Made by a program: the position numbers and the translations under genes | Source: DASYRM01 sp036004405 | Lineage (GTDB): Bacteria; Acidobacteriota; Vicinamibacteria; Vicinamibacterales; UBA2999 | Length of the DNA stretch: 13,174 nucleotides | Assembly (NCBI GenBank): GCA_036004405.1 | Contig: DASYRM010000231.1 | Location: 1 to 13,174, forward strand | Direction: 5' to 3' | Notes under the pieces: model-generated | Databases searched by the model: none | Told to the model about the DNA's origin: nothing | Seen by the model: the letters and a program-made list of their open reading frames with translations, nothing else | In this document: positions 6,584 to 13,174 of the stretch, in pieces | How positions within the stretch are numbered: position 1 is the first letter of the stretch | How the letters are laid out: every line of letters begins with the position of its first letter

Positions 6584-7042
6584 CTACTTGGACAGATCCG
6601 CCGCGATCGTACCGCTCGAGATGCCGAGATTGGCGGCAAAGGCTCCGCGATACATATCGTAGAGCTCCTTCTGCTCCGCCGGATCCTTGAAGGTCGCGTA
6701 GAGCACCTGCAGGATGTTGTAGTCGGCACCGGCGACAGGGGTGATGACGTGCGTGTAGATGATGTTGCCGTCGGGCATCGGCTTCGACATCTTCATCACC
6801 TTCCAGCCGGCCAGCTGCTGCTTGGCCTCCGGGGCCTCCGACTTGCTCAGGGCGTCCTTGATCTTGCCCATGATCTTCTCGAAGTCGCCGGTCTTGTCCG
6901 GACGGATGGCCACGCTCCACAGCGCGAGGTCCCCCTCCATCGTCAACTTCTGAGGGGCCTGCGCCTGCACGCCCGCGTTTTGCGAAAACGCCGGCAGCAT
7001 CAGCATCGCGCCAGCCAGTAGCACTCCGGACAGTCGTCGCAT
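6584..7042 (-). CDS. Exported protein of unknown function (paralog of the gene at 5866-6504)
   Basis: A 152-residue exported protein with no family I recognise. The signal peptide is MRRLSGVLLAGAMLMLPAFS plus a short linker ending at about residue 29 (AGVQAQA). The remaining 120 residues are one alpha/beta-looking domain: a strand LALWSVAIRPDK (39-50), a charged helix through DFEKIMGKIKDALSK, then GWKVMKMSKPMPDGNIIYTHVITP, a DYNILQVLYATF strand-helix, and an amphipathic C-terminal helix. The alternation and size suggest a dimeric ferredoxin-like (alpha+beta barrel) fold, but that is a guess. ATG at 7042 is preferred over GTG at 7048, because AGGAGG is 7 nt from the ATG and only 1 nt from the GTG. 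It lies 59 bp after hemW and before its proline-rich paralog, so the pair arose by tandem duplication. Confidence 0.87.
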   Translation of the reverse strand: MRRLSGVLLAGAMLMLPAFSQNAGVQAQAPQKLTMEGDLALWSVAIRPDKTGDFEKIMGKIKDALSKSEAPEAKQQLAGWKVMKMSKPMPDGNIIYTHVITPVAGADYNILQVLYATFKDPAEQKELYDMYRGAFAANLGISSGTIAADLSK

Positions 7043-7101
7043 CGTCACCCCTCCTGGGTCAGGACCGCCATCCTAAACCGTTCGTTCACCGATAAAAAGG
7101 C

Positions 7102-8271
7102 TCACGAGGACGGACCTGCCGCCGGCCGGATGAACACGGCCATGATCTCGTGCGCCAGCAGCATGCCGGCCCTGGTGAGCCGCAAACGGCCCTCATCATA
7201 GATCAGCCAGCCGAGATCCCGGAACGGTTGCAGCTCGGCCCCGAACTCCGCCCACAGATCAATTCCGTAATGCCGCCGGACCGCATCCACCGACAGCCCC
7301 TCGGTCAAGCGTAGACCGGTGAAAAGCGCTTCTTCAATCCGGTCGTGGGGGGACAGGCGCCGCGCCTCGGCCACGAGCGGGCCGCCGGGCACCACCGCAT
7401 CCACATAGTCCGCCGTGCCGCTGACATTTCGGGTCCGCATCCCGTCGATGGTCGAGTGCGCGCCAGGACCGAATCCGAGCCACTCCCCATCGGTCCAGTA
7501 CTTCAGATTGTGGCGCGAGCGGCGCCCCGGCTTCGCCACGTTGGAGATCTCGTACTGCTCGTAGCCGGCGGCGTCGAGGCGCGCCATCGACTGCAAGTAC
7601 ATGTCCGCGACGTCGTCGTCGGGCGCCACCGACCACTCCGCGCGCGCCATCTGCTCCCGCAGCGGCGAGTTGGGATAGACCTCCAGCATGTACAACGACG
7701 CGTGATCGGGTCCGAGGTCGATCAGCGCGTCCACCGACTCGAGCCACTCGGCCACCGTCTGCTGCGGCAACCACATCATCAGATCGAGCGATACGTTGTC
7801 GAACCCGGCCGCGCGCGCTTCGCGGAAGGCGGCGACCGCGCGGCTGGACGAGTGGAGCCGGGTCAGCCGTTGCAGCTCCTCGTCGCGGAACGATTGGACG
7901 CCAAAGCTCAGACGCGTGACCCCGGCCTCGCGAAACGCGGCAAGCCGCTCCTCCGTCACGCCCTCGGGGTTGGCCTCGAGCGTCACCTCGGGATCGGCGC
8001 TCACGGCGAACGAGTCGCAGCACGCCGCGATGATGGCGGCGATCTCCATCGGCTCGAGCAGCGACGGCGTGCCGCCGCCGAAGAAGATCGTGTCGGCCGG
8101 CGTGCCGCGGGCGCGCAGCCGGATCTCGTCGATGACGGCGGCGACGTAGAGGCGCTTCAGCTCCGCATCGAACAGACCGCGGTTGAAGTTGCAGTAGTTG
8201 CAGATCGCTGCGCAGAACGGAACGTGGACGTAGAGGCCGAGCACGGCTGAATCAGTTGCCAGCCTTGCCAC
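7102..8271 (-). CDS. hemW: Radical SAM heme chaperone HemW (HemN-like)
   Basis: A 389-residue radical SAM protein of the HemN/HemW family. HemW binds heme and is proposed to deliver it to target enzymes; it is not itself the anaerobic coproporphyrinogen oxidase. Visible features are LYVHVPFC running into the [4Fe-4S] motif CxxxCxxC (C20, C24, C27), GGGTPS (65-70), EANPEG (99-104), LSFGVQSF (121-128), HNLKYW (254-259) and GFGPGAHS (266-273). The C-terminal part is the HemN C-terminal domain (RLTEGL, GWLIYDEGRLRLTRAGMLL). The loop usually close to DLIYGLPGQT here reads DLMMWLPQQT. The GTG at 8271 overlaps the preceding gene by 20 bp; a GTG at 8244 (start just before LGLYVHVPFC) would match the shorter N-termini of many homologues. 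Last gene of the probable heat-shock operon. Confidence 0.93.
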   Translation of the reverse strand: MARLATDSAVLGLYVHVPFCAAICNYCNFNRGLFDAELKRLYVAAVIDEIRLRARGTPADTIFFGGGTPSLLEPMEIAAIIAACCDSFAVSADPEVTLEANPEGVTEERLAAFREAGVTRLSFGVQSFRDEELQRLTRLHSSSRAVAAFREARAAGFDNVSLDLMMWLPQQTVAEWLESVDALIDLGPDHASLYMLEVYPNSPLREQMARAEWSVAPDDDVADMYLQSMARLDAAGYEQYEISNVAKPGRRSRHNLKYWTDGEWLGFGPGAHSTIDGMRTRNVSGTADYVDAVVPGGPLVAEARRLSPHDRIEEALFTGLRLTEGLSVDAVRRHYGIDLWAEFGAELQPFRDLGWLIYDEGRLRLTRAGMLLAHEIMAVFIRPAAGPSS

Positions 8272-9145
8272 CCGCCCACTTCAGCTCGCCCTTGCCGTCT
8301 TTGCCGCGCGCCACCGACCTGGAGGGCGCGCGTAACTGGCCTCCGGTCTTTTCAGGCAGCAGCGCGAGAGATTCGCCAGCGACACGGCCGGCGGGAGACG
8401 ACTTTCGCGACGCCTCCTTTCGCGTCTTCCAGAGGCCCAGAAGATCGTCGGCGCCGGCATTGGGGGGCAGGTTTCTGTAGTCCGGCCCGTCATACTCGAG
8501 GAATTCGCACATTTCCCGCAGCCGCGAGTGCAGACGAAATCCCACGCGCACGAGCAGCGAGTTCAAGTCGTCGGGAATGTCTTCGTAGTTGGACGTGAAG
8601 ATCGTCGGGCGGCGCTCGTTATAGCGCGTGTTGACGATCAGGCTCATCGTCTCCTCGACCCAGTCGGTCAGCCTCTCGGCGCCGAGGTCGTCGAGCACCA
8701 GCAGCTCTGCCTCCATCACCGGGCGGATCACGTCCATCTCCGCGGTGTGCGTGACCGGGTTGTACGTATTCCGGATGTCTTTGAGCAGCGCGCGCGTGTC
8801 GTAATACAAGCCGCTGGCGCCCGTGCGGCGAACGACCTGGCGCAACACGGAGACGGCGATATGGGTCTTGCCGATGCCGGGCGGGCCGATCAGCATCAGC
8901 CCTTTCTGCACGACGGGAAAGGCATCGACGAACCGTTTCGCGTAGTCAACCGCACGGAGCAACTTCTCGTTCTGATAGGTCACGAAGTTCTCGAGCGAGC
9001 ACTTCTGATACCGGGGAGGGATGCGCGTTTCGAGCAGCCGTTGCGCGGTGGCCTTCTCGCGCGTGCAGTCGCAGCGTGTGACACGCTGCACCCCATCAAC
9101 GTCGATGGTCTTCCACCCGGTGTCGTCGCACAGCGCGCAAGGCAC
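8252..9145 (-). CDS. DnaC/DnaI/IstB-like AAA+ ATPase with N-terminal Cys cluster
   Basis: A 297-residue AAA+ ATPase of the helicase-loader (DnaC/DnaI) and IstB group. The N-terminus has C3, C6, C25 and C27 (CxxC...CxC), a likely zinc-binding module as in DnaI-type loaders. The core has Walker A GPPGIGKT (87-94), Walker B LLVLDDLGAE (148-157), sensor 1 FTSN (183-186) and a candidate arginine finger in RLHSRLRE (204-211). The last 55 residues or so form a basic, low-complexity tail. By family it could load the replicative helicase onto DNA. No IS21 istA or terminal repeats accompany it, so it is not a transposon IstB. GTG start at 9145, 70 bp after hspR. TACGAT ends 6 nt upstream with no Shine-Dalgarno. 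Its place between hspR and hemW is unexplained. Confidence 0.88.
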   Translation of the reverse strand: MPCALCDDTGWKTIDVDGVQRVTRCDCTREKATAQRLLETRIPPRYQKCSLENFVTYQNEKLLRAVDYAKRFVDAFPVVQKGLMLIGPPGIGKTHIAVSVLRQVVRRTGASGLYYDTRALLKDIRNTYNPVTHTAEMDVIRPVMEAELLVLDDLGAERLTDWVEETMSLIVNTRYNERRPTIFTSNYEDIPDDLNSLLVRVGFRLHSRLREMCEFLEYDGPDYRNLPPNAGADDLLGLWKTRKEASRKSSPAGRVAGESLALLPEKTGGQLRAPSRSVARGKDGKGELKWAGGKAGN

Positions 9146-9151
9146 GGCGCG

Positions 9152-9160
9152 ATCGTATCA
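9152..9160 (-). promoter_or_regulatory. Extended -10-like element before the DnaC-like gene
   Basis: The minus strand reads TGATACGAT, that is TG-N-TACGAT, ending 6 nt before the GTG start at 9145, so transcription would begin at about the start codon (leaderless). The identical nonamer occurs before the acyl-CoA dehydrogenase gene. This would give the DnaC-like gene and hemW a promoter independent of the dnaK promoter. No clear -35 was identified; the REP-like repeats occupy the region upstream. Confidence 0.35.
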
Positions 9161-9207
9161 CTAGCGAGGCTCCGCCTCGTGTCTTCGAGCAGGCTCTGCC
9201 TCGCTAG
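9161..9207. repeat. REP-like palindromic repeat pair
   Basis: CTAGCGAGGC (9161-9170) is the perfect reverse complement of GCCTCGCTAG (9198-9207). Within it sit two smaller palindromes of similar sequence: CGAGGC-TCC-GCCTCG (9165-9179, 6-bp stem) and CGAGCAG-GCT-CTGCCTCG (9186-9203, 7-bp stem with one bulge). The unit GAGGCTC(C/T)GCCTCG in paired, opposed copies is the layout of dispersed REP/BIME elements. It fills most of the 70-bp hspR to DnaC-like gap and could act as an mRNA 3' stabiliser or partial terminator. Confidence 0.65.
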
Positions 9208-9215
9208 GGCAGTGT

Positions 9216-9686
9216 TTAATTGCCCGCGCTGCGCGCGGGCGGCTGTCGCGCCGACTGCGGCGCGTCTTTCGCCGCCGGATCAGGCTCGGTCTTCGCGGGC
9301 GCGCGGCCCACCAGATCCGTCGGGCCGCTCTTGACCATCGCAGTGCTCAGGCGCTGTTCCCAGTCGTCGATGCCGCGCGCCAACTCGCGCTTGACGTAGT
9401 CCATGAACTCGTTCACTTCGCCCTGCATGCGTTCGATCTTGCGGCGCATGTTCAGAATGATTTCGACGCCGGCCAGATTGACGCCCAGCTCGCGGGTGAG
9501 TGACAGAATCGTCTCGAGCTGTTCGAGGTCCTCTTCCGAGTACAGCCGCGTGTTCCCCTCGGTGCGCGACGGCGTCAGCAGCCCTTCGCGCTCGTAGAGC
9601 CGCAGCGTCTGCGGGTGGATGTCGTACTTCTGCGACACCGCGCTGATCATGAAGTAGGCCTTGCCACGCTCGGTCTTCTTTGCCAT
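9216..9686 (-). CDS. hspR: MerR-family heat-shock repressor HspR
   Basis: A 156-residue MerR-type DNA-binding protein. In actinobacteria and epsilonproteobacteria HspR represses chaperone operons by binding an inverted repeat (HAIR), with DnaK as corepressor in Streptomyces. Residues 12-55 are the winged-helix head, with FMISAVSQKYDIHPQTLRLYEREG, which follows the HspR form rather than metal-sensing MerR, and NTRLYSEEDLEQL. Residues 56-118 form the coiled dimerisation helix (ELGVNLAGVEIILNMRRKIERM). No Cys pair for metal binding is present. The last 35 residues are a Pro/Ala/Lys-rich tail, often seen in HspR. ATG at 9686 is 11 bp after the dnaJ stop with a GGGGAG upstream. Its place directly after dnaK and dnaJ supports autoregulation of the operon. 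Confidence 0.94.
   Translation of the reverse strand: MAKKTERGKAYFMISAVSQKYDIHPQTLRLYEREGLLTPSRTEGNTRLYSEEDLEQLETILSLTRELGVNLAGVEIILNMRRKIERMQGEVNEFMDYVKRELARGIDDWEQRLSTAMVKSGPTDLVGRAPAKTEPDPAAKDAPQSARQPPARSAGN
9222..9240. other. Perfect GC hairpin at the 3' end of hspR
   Basis: GCCCGCGC (9222-9229) and GCGCGGGC (9233-9240) form an 8-bp stem with a 3-nt loop, encoding the last codons of hspR. On the minus strand it is followed by AATTAAAC, not a U-run, so it is at best an atypical terminator. It may instead stabilise the dnaK-dnaJ-hspR mRNA end, next to the REP-like pair. Confidence 0.45.
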
Positions 9687-9697
9687 GGTCAGCTCCC

Positions 9698-10792
9698 CTA
9701 CTCCTCAACCCCACCGCGCACAGTCCGCGGACGGATCTGAGCGCCGTTGATCTCTCCGAACTCACGCAGCAGCGCCTTGGAGCGCTCGTCGAGTACGGCG
9801 GGCAGCATCAGCCGCGCCTCCACGACCAAGTCGCCCCTGAGTCCGCCCCGCGGCGATACCATGCCCCGCTCGCTGATCCGGAACCGCTGGCCCGACTGCG
9901 TGCCGGGCGGAATCCTCACTTTGACTGGACCGTCGAGGCTCGCAATCTCCACCCGCGCGCCCAGGGCCGCTTCGTGCACGCCCACCGCCACGACGGTGTG
10001 GAGGTCGTTGCCTTCGCGGCGGAAATCCTCGTCCGCGGCCACGTGCACGGTGACGTAGAGGTCGCCGGCCGGTCCGCCGCGAGGACCGGCATCACCCTTT
10101 CCCGCCACCCGCACGCGCTCGCCGTCGGCGATTCCGGCCGGCAGTCGCACCGTGACGCGCTCGGCGCGGACTTCGTGGCCGGCACCCGCACACGTGGGGC
10201 ACGCCCGCGGCGGCTGCTGCCCGGTGCCGCCGCACGCGTTGCAGCTGCGAGTGAACACCATGTGCCCGCGGACCGAGCGCACGGCCCCCTGCCCCTGACA
10301 GACCCCGCACGGACCCGCCGCCGTGCGGGTCACACCGGCGCCGCGACACAGGTGGCACGTCTCGCGCCGCGTGACCGTCAGCGGACGTTCGCAGCCGGCA
10401 AAGCTCTCCGCTAACGAAATCGAGGCGTCGTGATGCAGGTCGGCGCCGCGCGCGGTTGCCGGCCGCCTGGCGCCGTGTTCGATCAGCACCTCGGCCATGA
10501 GATCGCCGAAGGTGGCCGAGTAGTCCGGACCGCGCGACGAGAAGTCGAAGCCTTCGAACCCGCCGCGACGGGCTTCTGCCGGCGCCGCGATCTCGCCGGC
10601 GTCGTACCGCACGCGCCGGTCGCGGTCGATCAGCGTTTCGTAGGCTTCGAGCACCTGCTGAAAGTGCACCGCGGCCGCCTGGTCGCCAGGATTGATGTCG
10701 GGATGAAATCTGCGCGCGAGACGGCGGTACGCCCGCTTGATCTCGGACTCGCTGGCGTCCTGTCGCACGCCGAGCACCACGTAGAGGTCCAT
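9698..10792 (-). CDS. dnaJ: Chaperone DnaJ (type I Hsp40)
   Basis: A 364-residue cochaperone that delivers unfolded clients to DnaK and stimulates its ATPase. Domain order: J domain 1-66 with HPD at 30-32; a short Gly/Phe-rich linker (about 76-95, GGFEGFDFSSRGPD); the Cys-rich zinc domain with all four CxxCxGxG-type repeats (CHLCRGAG 146-153, CGVCQGQG 162-169, CNACGGTG 184-191, CPTCAGAG 198-205); and the C-terminal substrate-binding domains, ending in VRGGVEE. The G/F region is short compared with E. coli DnaJ. The ATG at 10792 is 41 bp after the dnaK stop, with GGGGAGAG in front. It sits between dnaK and hspR, as in HspR-regulated operons, although grpE is absent here. Confidence 0.95.
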   Translation of the reverse strand: MDLYVVLGVRQDASESEIKRAYRRLARRFHPDINPGDQAAAVHFQQVLEAYETLIDRDRRVRYDAGEIAAPAEARRGGFEGFDFSSRGPDYSATFGDLMAEVLIEHGARRPATARGADLHHDASISLAESFAGCERPLTVTRRETCHLCRGAGVTRTAAGPCGVCQGQGAVRSVRGHMVFTRSCNACGGTGQQPPRACPTCAGAGHEVRAERVTVRLPAGIADGERVRVAGKGDAGPRGGPAGDLYVTVHVAADEDFRREGNDLHTVVAVGVHEAALGARVEIASLDGPVKVRIPPGTQSGQRFRISERGMVSPRGGLRGDLVVEARLMLPAVLDERSKALLREFGEINGAQIRPRTVRGGVEE

Positions 10793-10821
10793 CGCCGTTG
10801 CTCTCCCCGCGCTCTGTCGTC

Positions 10822-10833
10822 AGCCGCGACGGC

Positions 10834-10834
<1 letters not shown>
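10822..10834. other. Short hairpin at the dnaK-dnaJ junction
   Basis: AGCCG (10822-10826) and CGGCT (10830-10834) form a 5-bp stem with a 3-nt loop directly at the dnaK stop codon. No U-run follows. It might slow or trim transcripts so that dnaK is expressed above dnaJ, but it is short and could be chance in GC-rich DNA. Confidence 0.25.
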
Positions 10835-12753
<1,919 letters not shown>

Positions 12754-12774
12754 GAACGTCTCGTGGCTCTCTCC

Positions 12775-12793
12775 GCCCGCCCGGACGGCGGGC
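12775..12793 (-). promoter_or_regulatory. GC-rich hairpin in the dnaK mRNA leader
   Basis: On the minus strand GCCCGCC (12793-12787) pairs with GGCGGGC (12781-12775) around a 5-nt loop. It lies in the roughly 57-nt leader predicted from the promoter below and abuts GGAGAG (12774-12769). That motif is about 15 nt from the ATG, rather far for a normal Shine-Dalgarno. The hairpin could influence translation or mRNA stability. Confidence 0.45.
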
Positions 12794-12816
12794 AATCAAA
12801 CGCTGCAGTTGCATTC

Positions 12817-12845
12817 ATTATTAAATCTGAGTGTGTGGCAGTCAA
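12817..12845 (-). promoter_or_regulatory. dnaK operon promoter (sigma70-type)
   Basis: On the minus strand TTGACT (12845-12840; 5 of 6 to TTGACA) is followed after exactly 17 nt by AATAAT (12822-12817; 5 of 6 to TATAAT). The start site would fall near 12810, about 57 nt before the dnaK ATG. This is the best housekeeping-type promoter in the window. It lies in a locally AT-rich island within the 128-bp divergent dnaK/PBP1A gap. No sigma32-like or CIRCE element was seen. Confidence 0.7.
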
Positions 12846-12846
12846 T
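12826..12846. promoter_or_regulatory. Candidate HspR operator (degenerate HAIR) over the dnaK -35
   Basis: Compared with the published HAIR consensus CTTGAGT-N7-ACTCAAG, the minus strand reads ATTGACT-GCCACAC-ACTCAGA. That is 5 of 7 matches in each half with the exact 7-nt spacer. It covers the -35 and part of the spacer, the right place for repression. Part of the first-half match comes free from the -35 hexamer, so this is suggestive, not proven. Confidence 0.45.
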
Positions 12847-12868
12847 GTCAGGTGTAGATCGAGCCCCG

Positions 12869-12874
12869 TATACT
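12869..12874 (+). promoter_or_regulatory. -10-like element of the PBP1A gene (leaderless type)
   Basis: TATACT matches the -10 consensus at 5 of 6 and ends 7 nt before the ATG at 12882, so the transcript would start at or next to the start codon. No Shine-Dalgarno is present, which agrees with a leaderless mRNA. No recognisable -35 lies 16-18 nt upstream. Confidence 0.45.
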
Positions 12875-12881
12875 GGCATTC

Positions 12882-13174
12882 ATGGCCCAAGAAGCGGGCG
12901 AGCGGCCCCCCGGCACCAGAATCGTCATCAAGCTGGCCACGCGGGCCATCCTGGCCCTGCTCTTCCTGACCGCCGCCCTTCTGGGAACCGTTGGCGGCGT
13001 GCTTTTCGCCTACGGTGACGATCTCCCCGAGATCACCGCCCTCGACAACTACCGGCCCAACACCATCACCCGCATCCTGGCGAGCAACGGCGACGTCATC
13101 GGCGAGTTCGCGACCGAGCGGCGAGTGGTGGTCGGCTACGACGACATCGCGCCCGTGCTCCGGCAGGCGATCAT
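12882..13174 (+). CDS. Class A penicillin-binding protein (PBP1A family), N-terminal fragment
   Basis: Only the first 97 codons are inside the window; the gene runs off the right edge. Residues 1-20 are a short basic cytoplasmic tail. Residues 22-44 are one transmembrane anchor (ILALLFLTAALLGTVGGVLF). After that comes the periplasmic start of the glycosyltransferase 51 domain: LPEITALDNYRPNTITRIL, then DVIGEFATERRVVVGYDDIAPVLRQAI, the typical lead-in to the catalytic Glu motif, which is not reached. Such enzymes polymerise and crosslink peptidoglycan at the inner membrane. The transpeptidase domain cannot be checked here. Divergent from dnaK across 128 bp. A monofunctional GT51 enzyme is possible but less likely given the PBP1A-style N-terminus. 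Confidence 0.9.
   Translation, partial: MAQEAGERPPGTRIVIKLATRAILALLFLTAALLGTVGGVLFAYGDDLPEITALDNYRPNTITRILASNGDVIGEFATERRVVVGYDDIAPVLRQAI

Noticed and set aside
7043..7101. A rho-independent terminator after hemW
   Set aside because: The minus strand has TTTTT soon after the stop (7088-7095 region), but I could not find a stem of more than 3 bp before it.
8252..9145. IstB of an IS21-like insertion sequence
   Set aside because: No istA, no terminal inverted repeats and no target duplication; an N-terminal Cys cluster and operon-like overlap with hemW argue for a resident gene.
9222..9240. Classical terminator at the end of hspR
   Set aside because: The 8-bp stem is real, but it lies within coding sequence and is followed by AATTAAAC instead of a U-run; kept only as a hairpin.
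12754..12881. A CIRCE element (HrcA operator) upstream of dnaK
   Set aside because: No sequence resembling TTAGCACTC-N9-GAGTGCTAA is present; an HspR site is the better explanation given hspR in the operon.

Overview
This is a GC-rich (roughly two-thirds G+C by eye), gene-dense stretch of bacterial chromosome with twelve protein-coding genes. No RNA genes, insertion sequences or CRISPR arrays were seen. The small outer-membrane beta-barrel protein points to a diderm. The HspR-type heat-shock cluster (dnaK-dnaJ-hspR without grpE), the B12-dependent propionate genes and the gene mix fit an acidobacterium-like organism, possibly Vicinamibacteria. That placement is an inference from gene content, not from a phylogenetic marker.

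Left block (38-5334, all minus strand; read right to left): acyl-CoA dehydrogenase, then the MeaB GTPase, then a methylmalonyl-CoA epimerase fused to a metallo-beta-lactamase-fold hydrolase, then S-methyl-5'-thioadenosine phosphorylase, then a PfkB-family adenosine kinase-like enzyme. The first three genes overlap (17 bp, then a 4-bp ATGA overlap) and the last gaps are 17-18 bp, so this looks like one operon. It joins acyl-CoA oxidation and methylmalonyl-CoA metabolism to salvage of 5'-modified adenosines. A 15-base poly-C run lies just beyond the last gene, at the window edge.

Middle block (5361-7042): a small secreted beta-barrel protein on the plus strand starts only 14-26 bp from the divergent dehydrogenase start. 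It converges on two tandem minus-strand genes for exported proteins that are clearly paralogous to each other and belong to no family I recognise.

Right block (7102-12753, minus strand; read right to left): dnaK, dnaJ, hspR, a DnaC/DnaI-like AAA+ ATPase with an N-terminal Cys cluster, then hemW. A good sigma70-type promoter lies upstream of dnaK, and a degenerate HspR-operator-like inverted repeat covers its -35 and spacer. This suggests autoregulated heat-shock control: HspR, with DnaK as corepressor in characterised systems, represses its own operon. A palindromic REP-like repeat pair separates hspR from the ATPase gene.

Right edge (12882-13174, plus strand): the N-terminus of a class A penicillin-binding protein (PBP1A type), divergent from dnaK and cut by the window end. 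Several genes (PBP1A, the beta-barrel protein, the DnaC-like ATPase) have a -10-like hexamer ending 6-7 nt before the start codon, which suggests leaderless transcripts.

The strongest second-look items are the epimerase-hydrolase fusion, the HspR operator/promoter overlap, the secreted paralog pair, and the back-to-back leaderless starts. I see no clearly new multi-gene defence or mobile system here.
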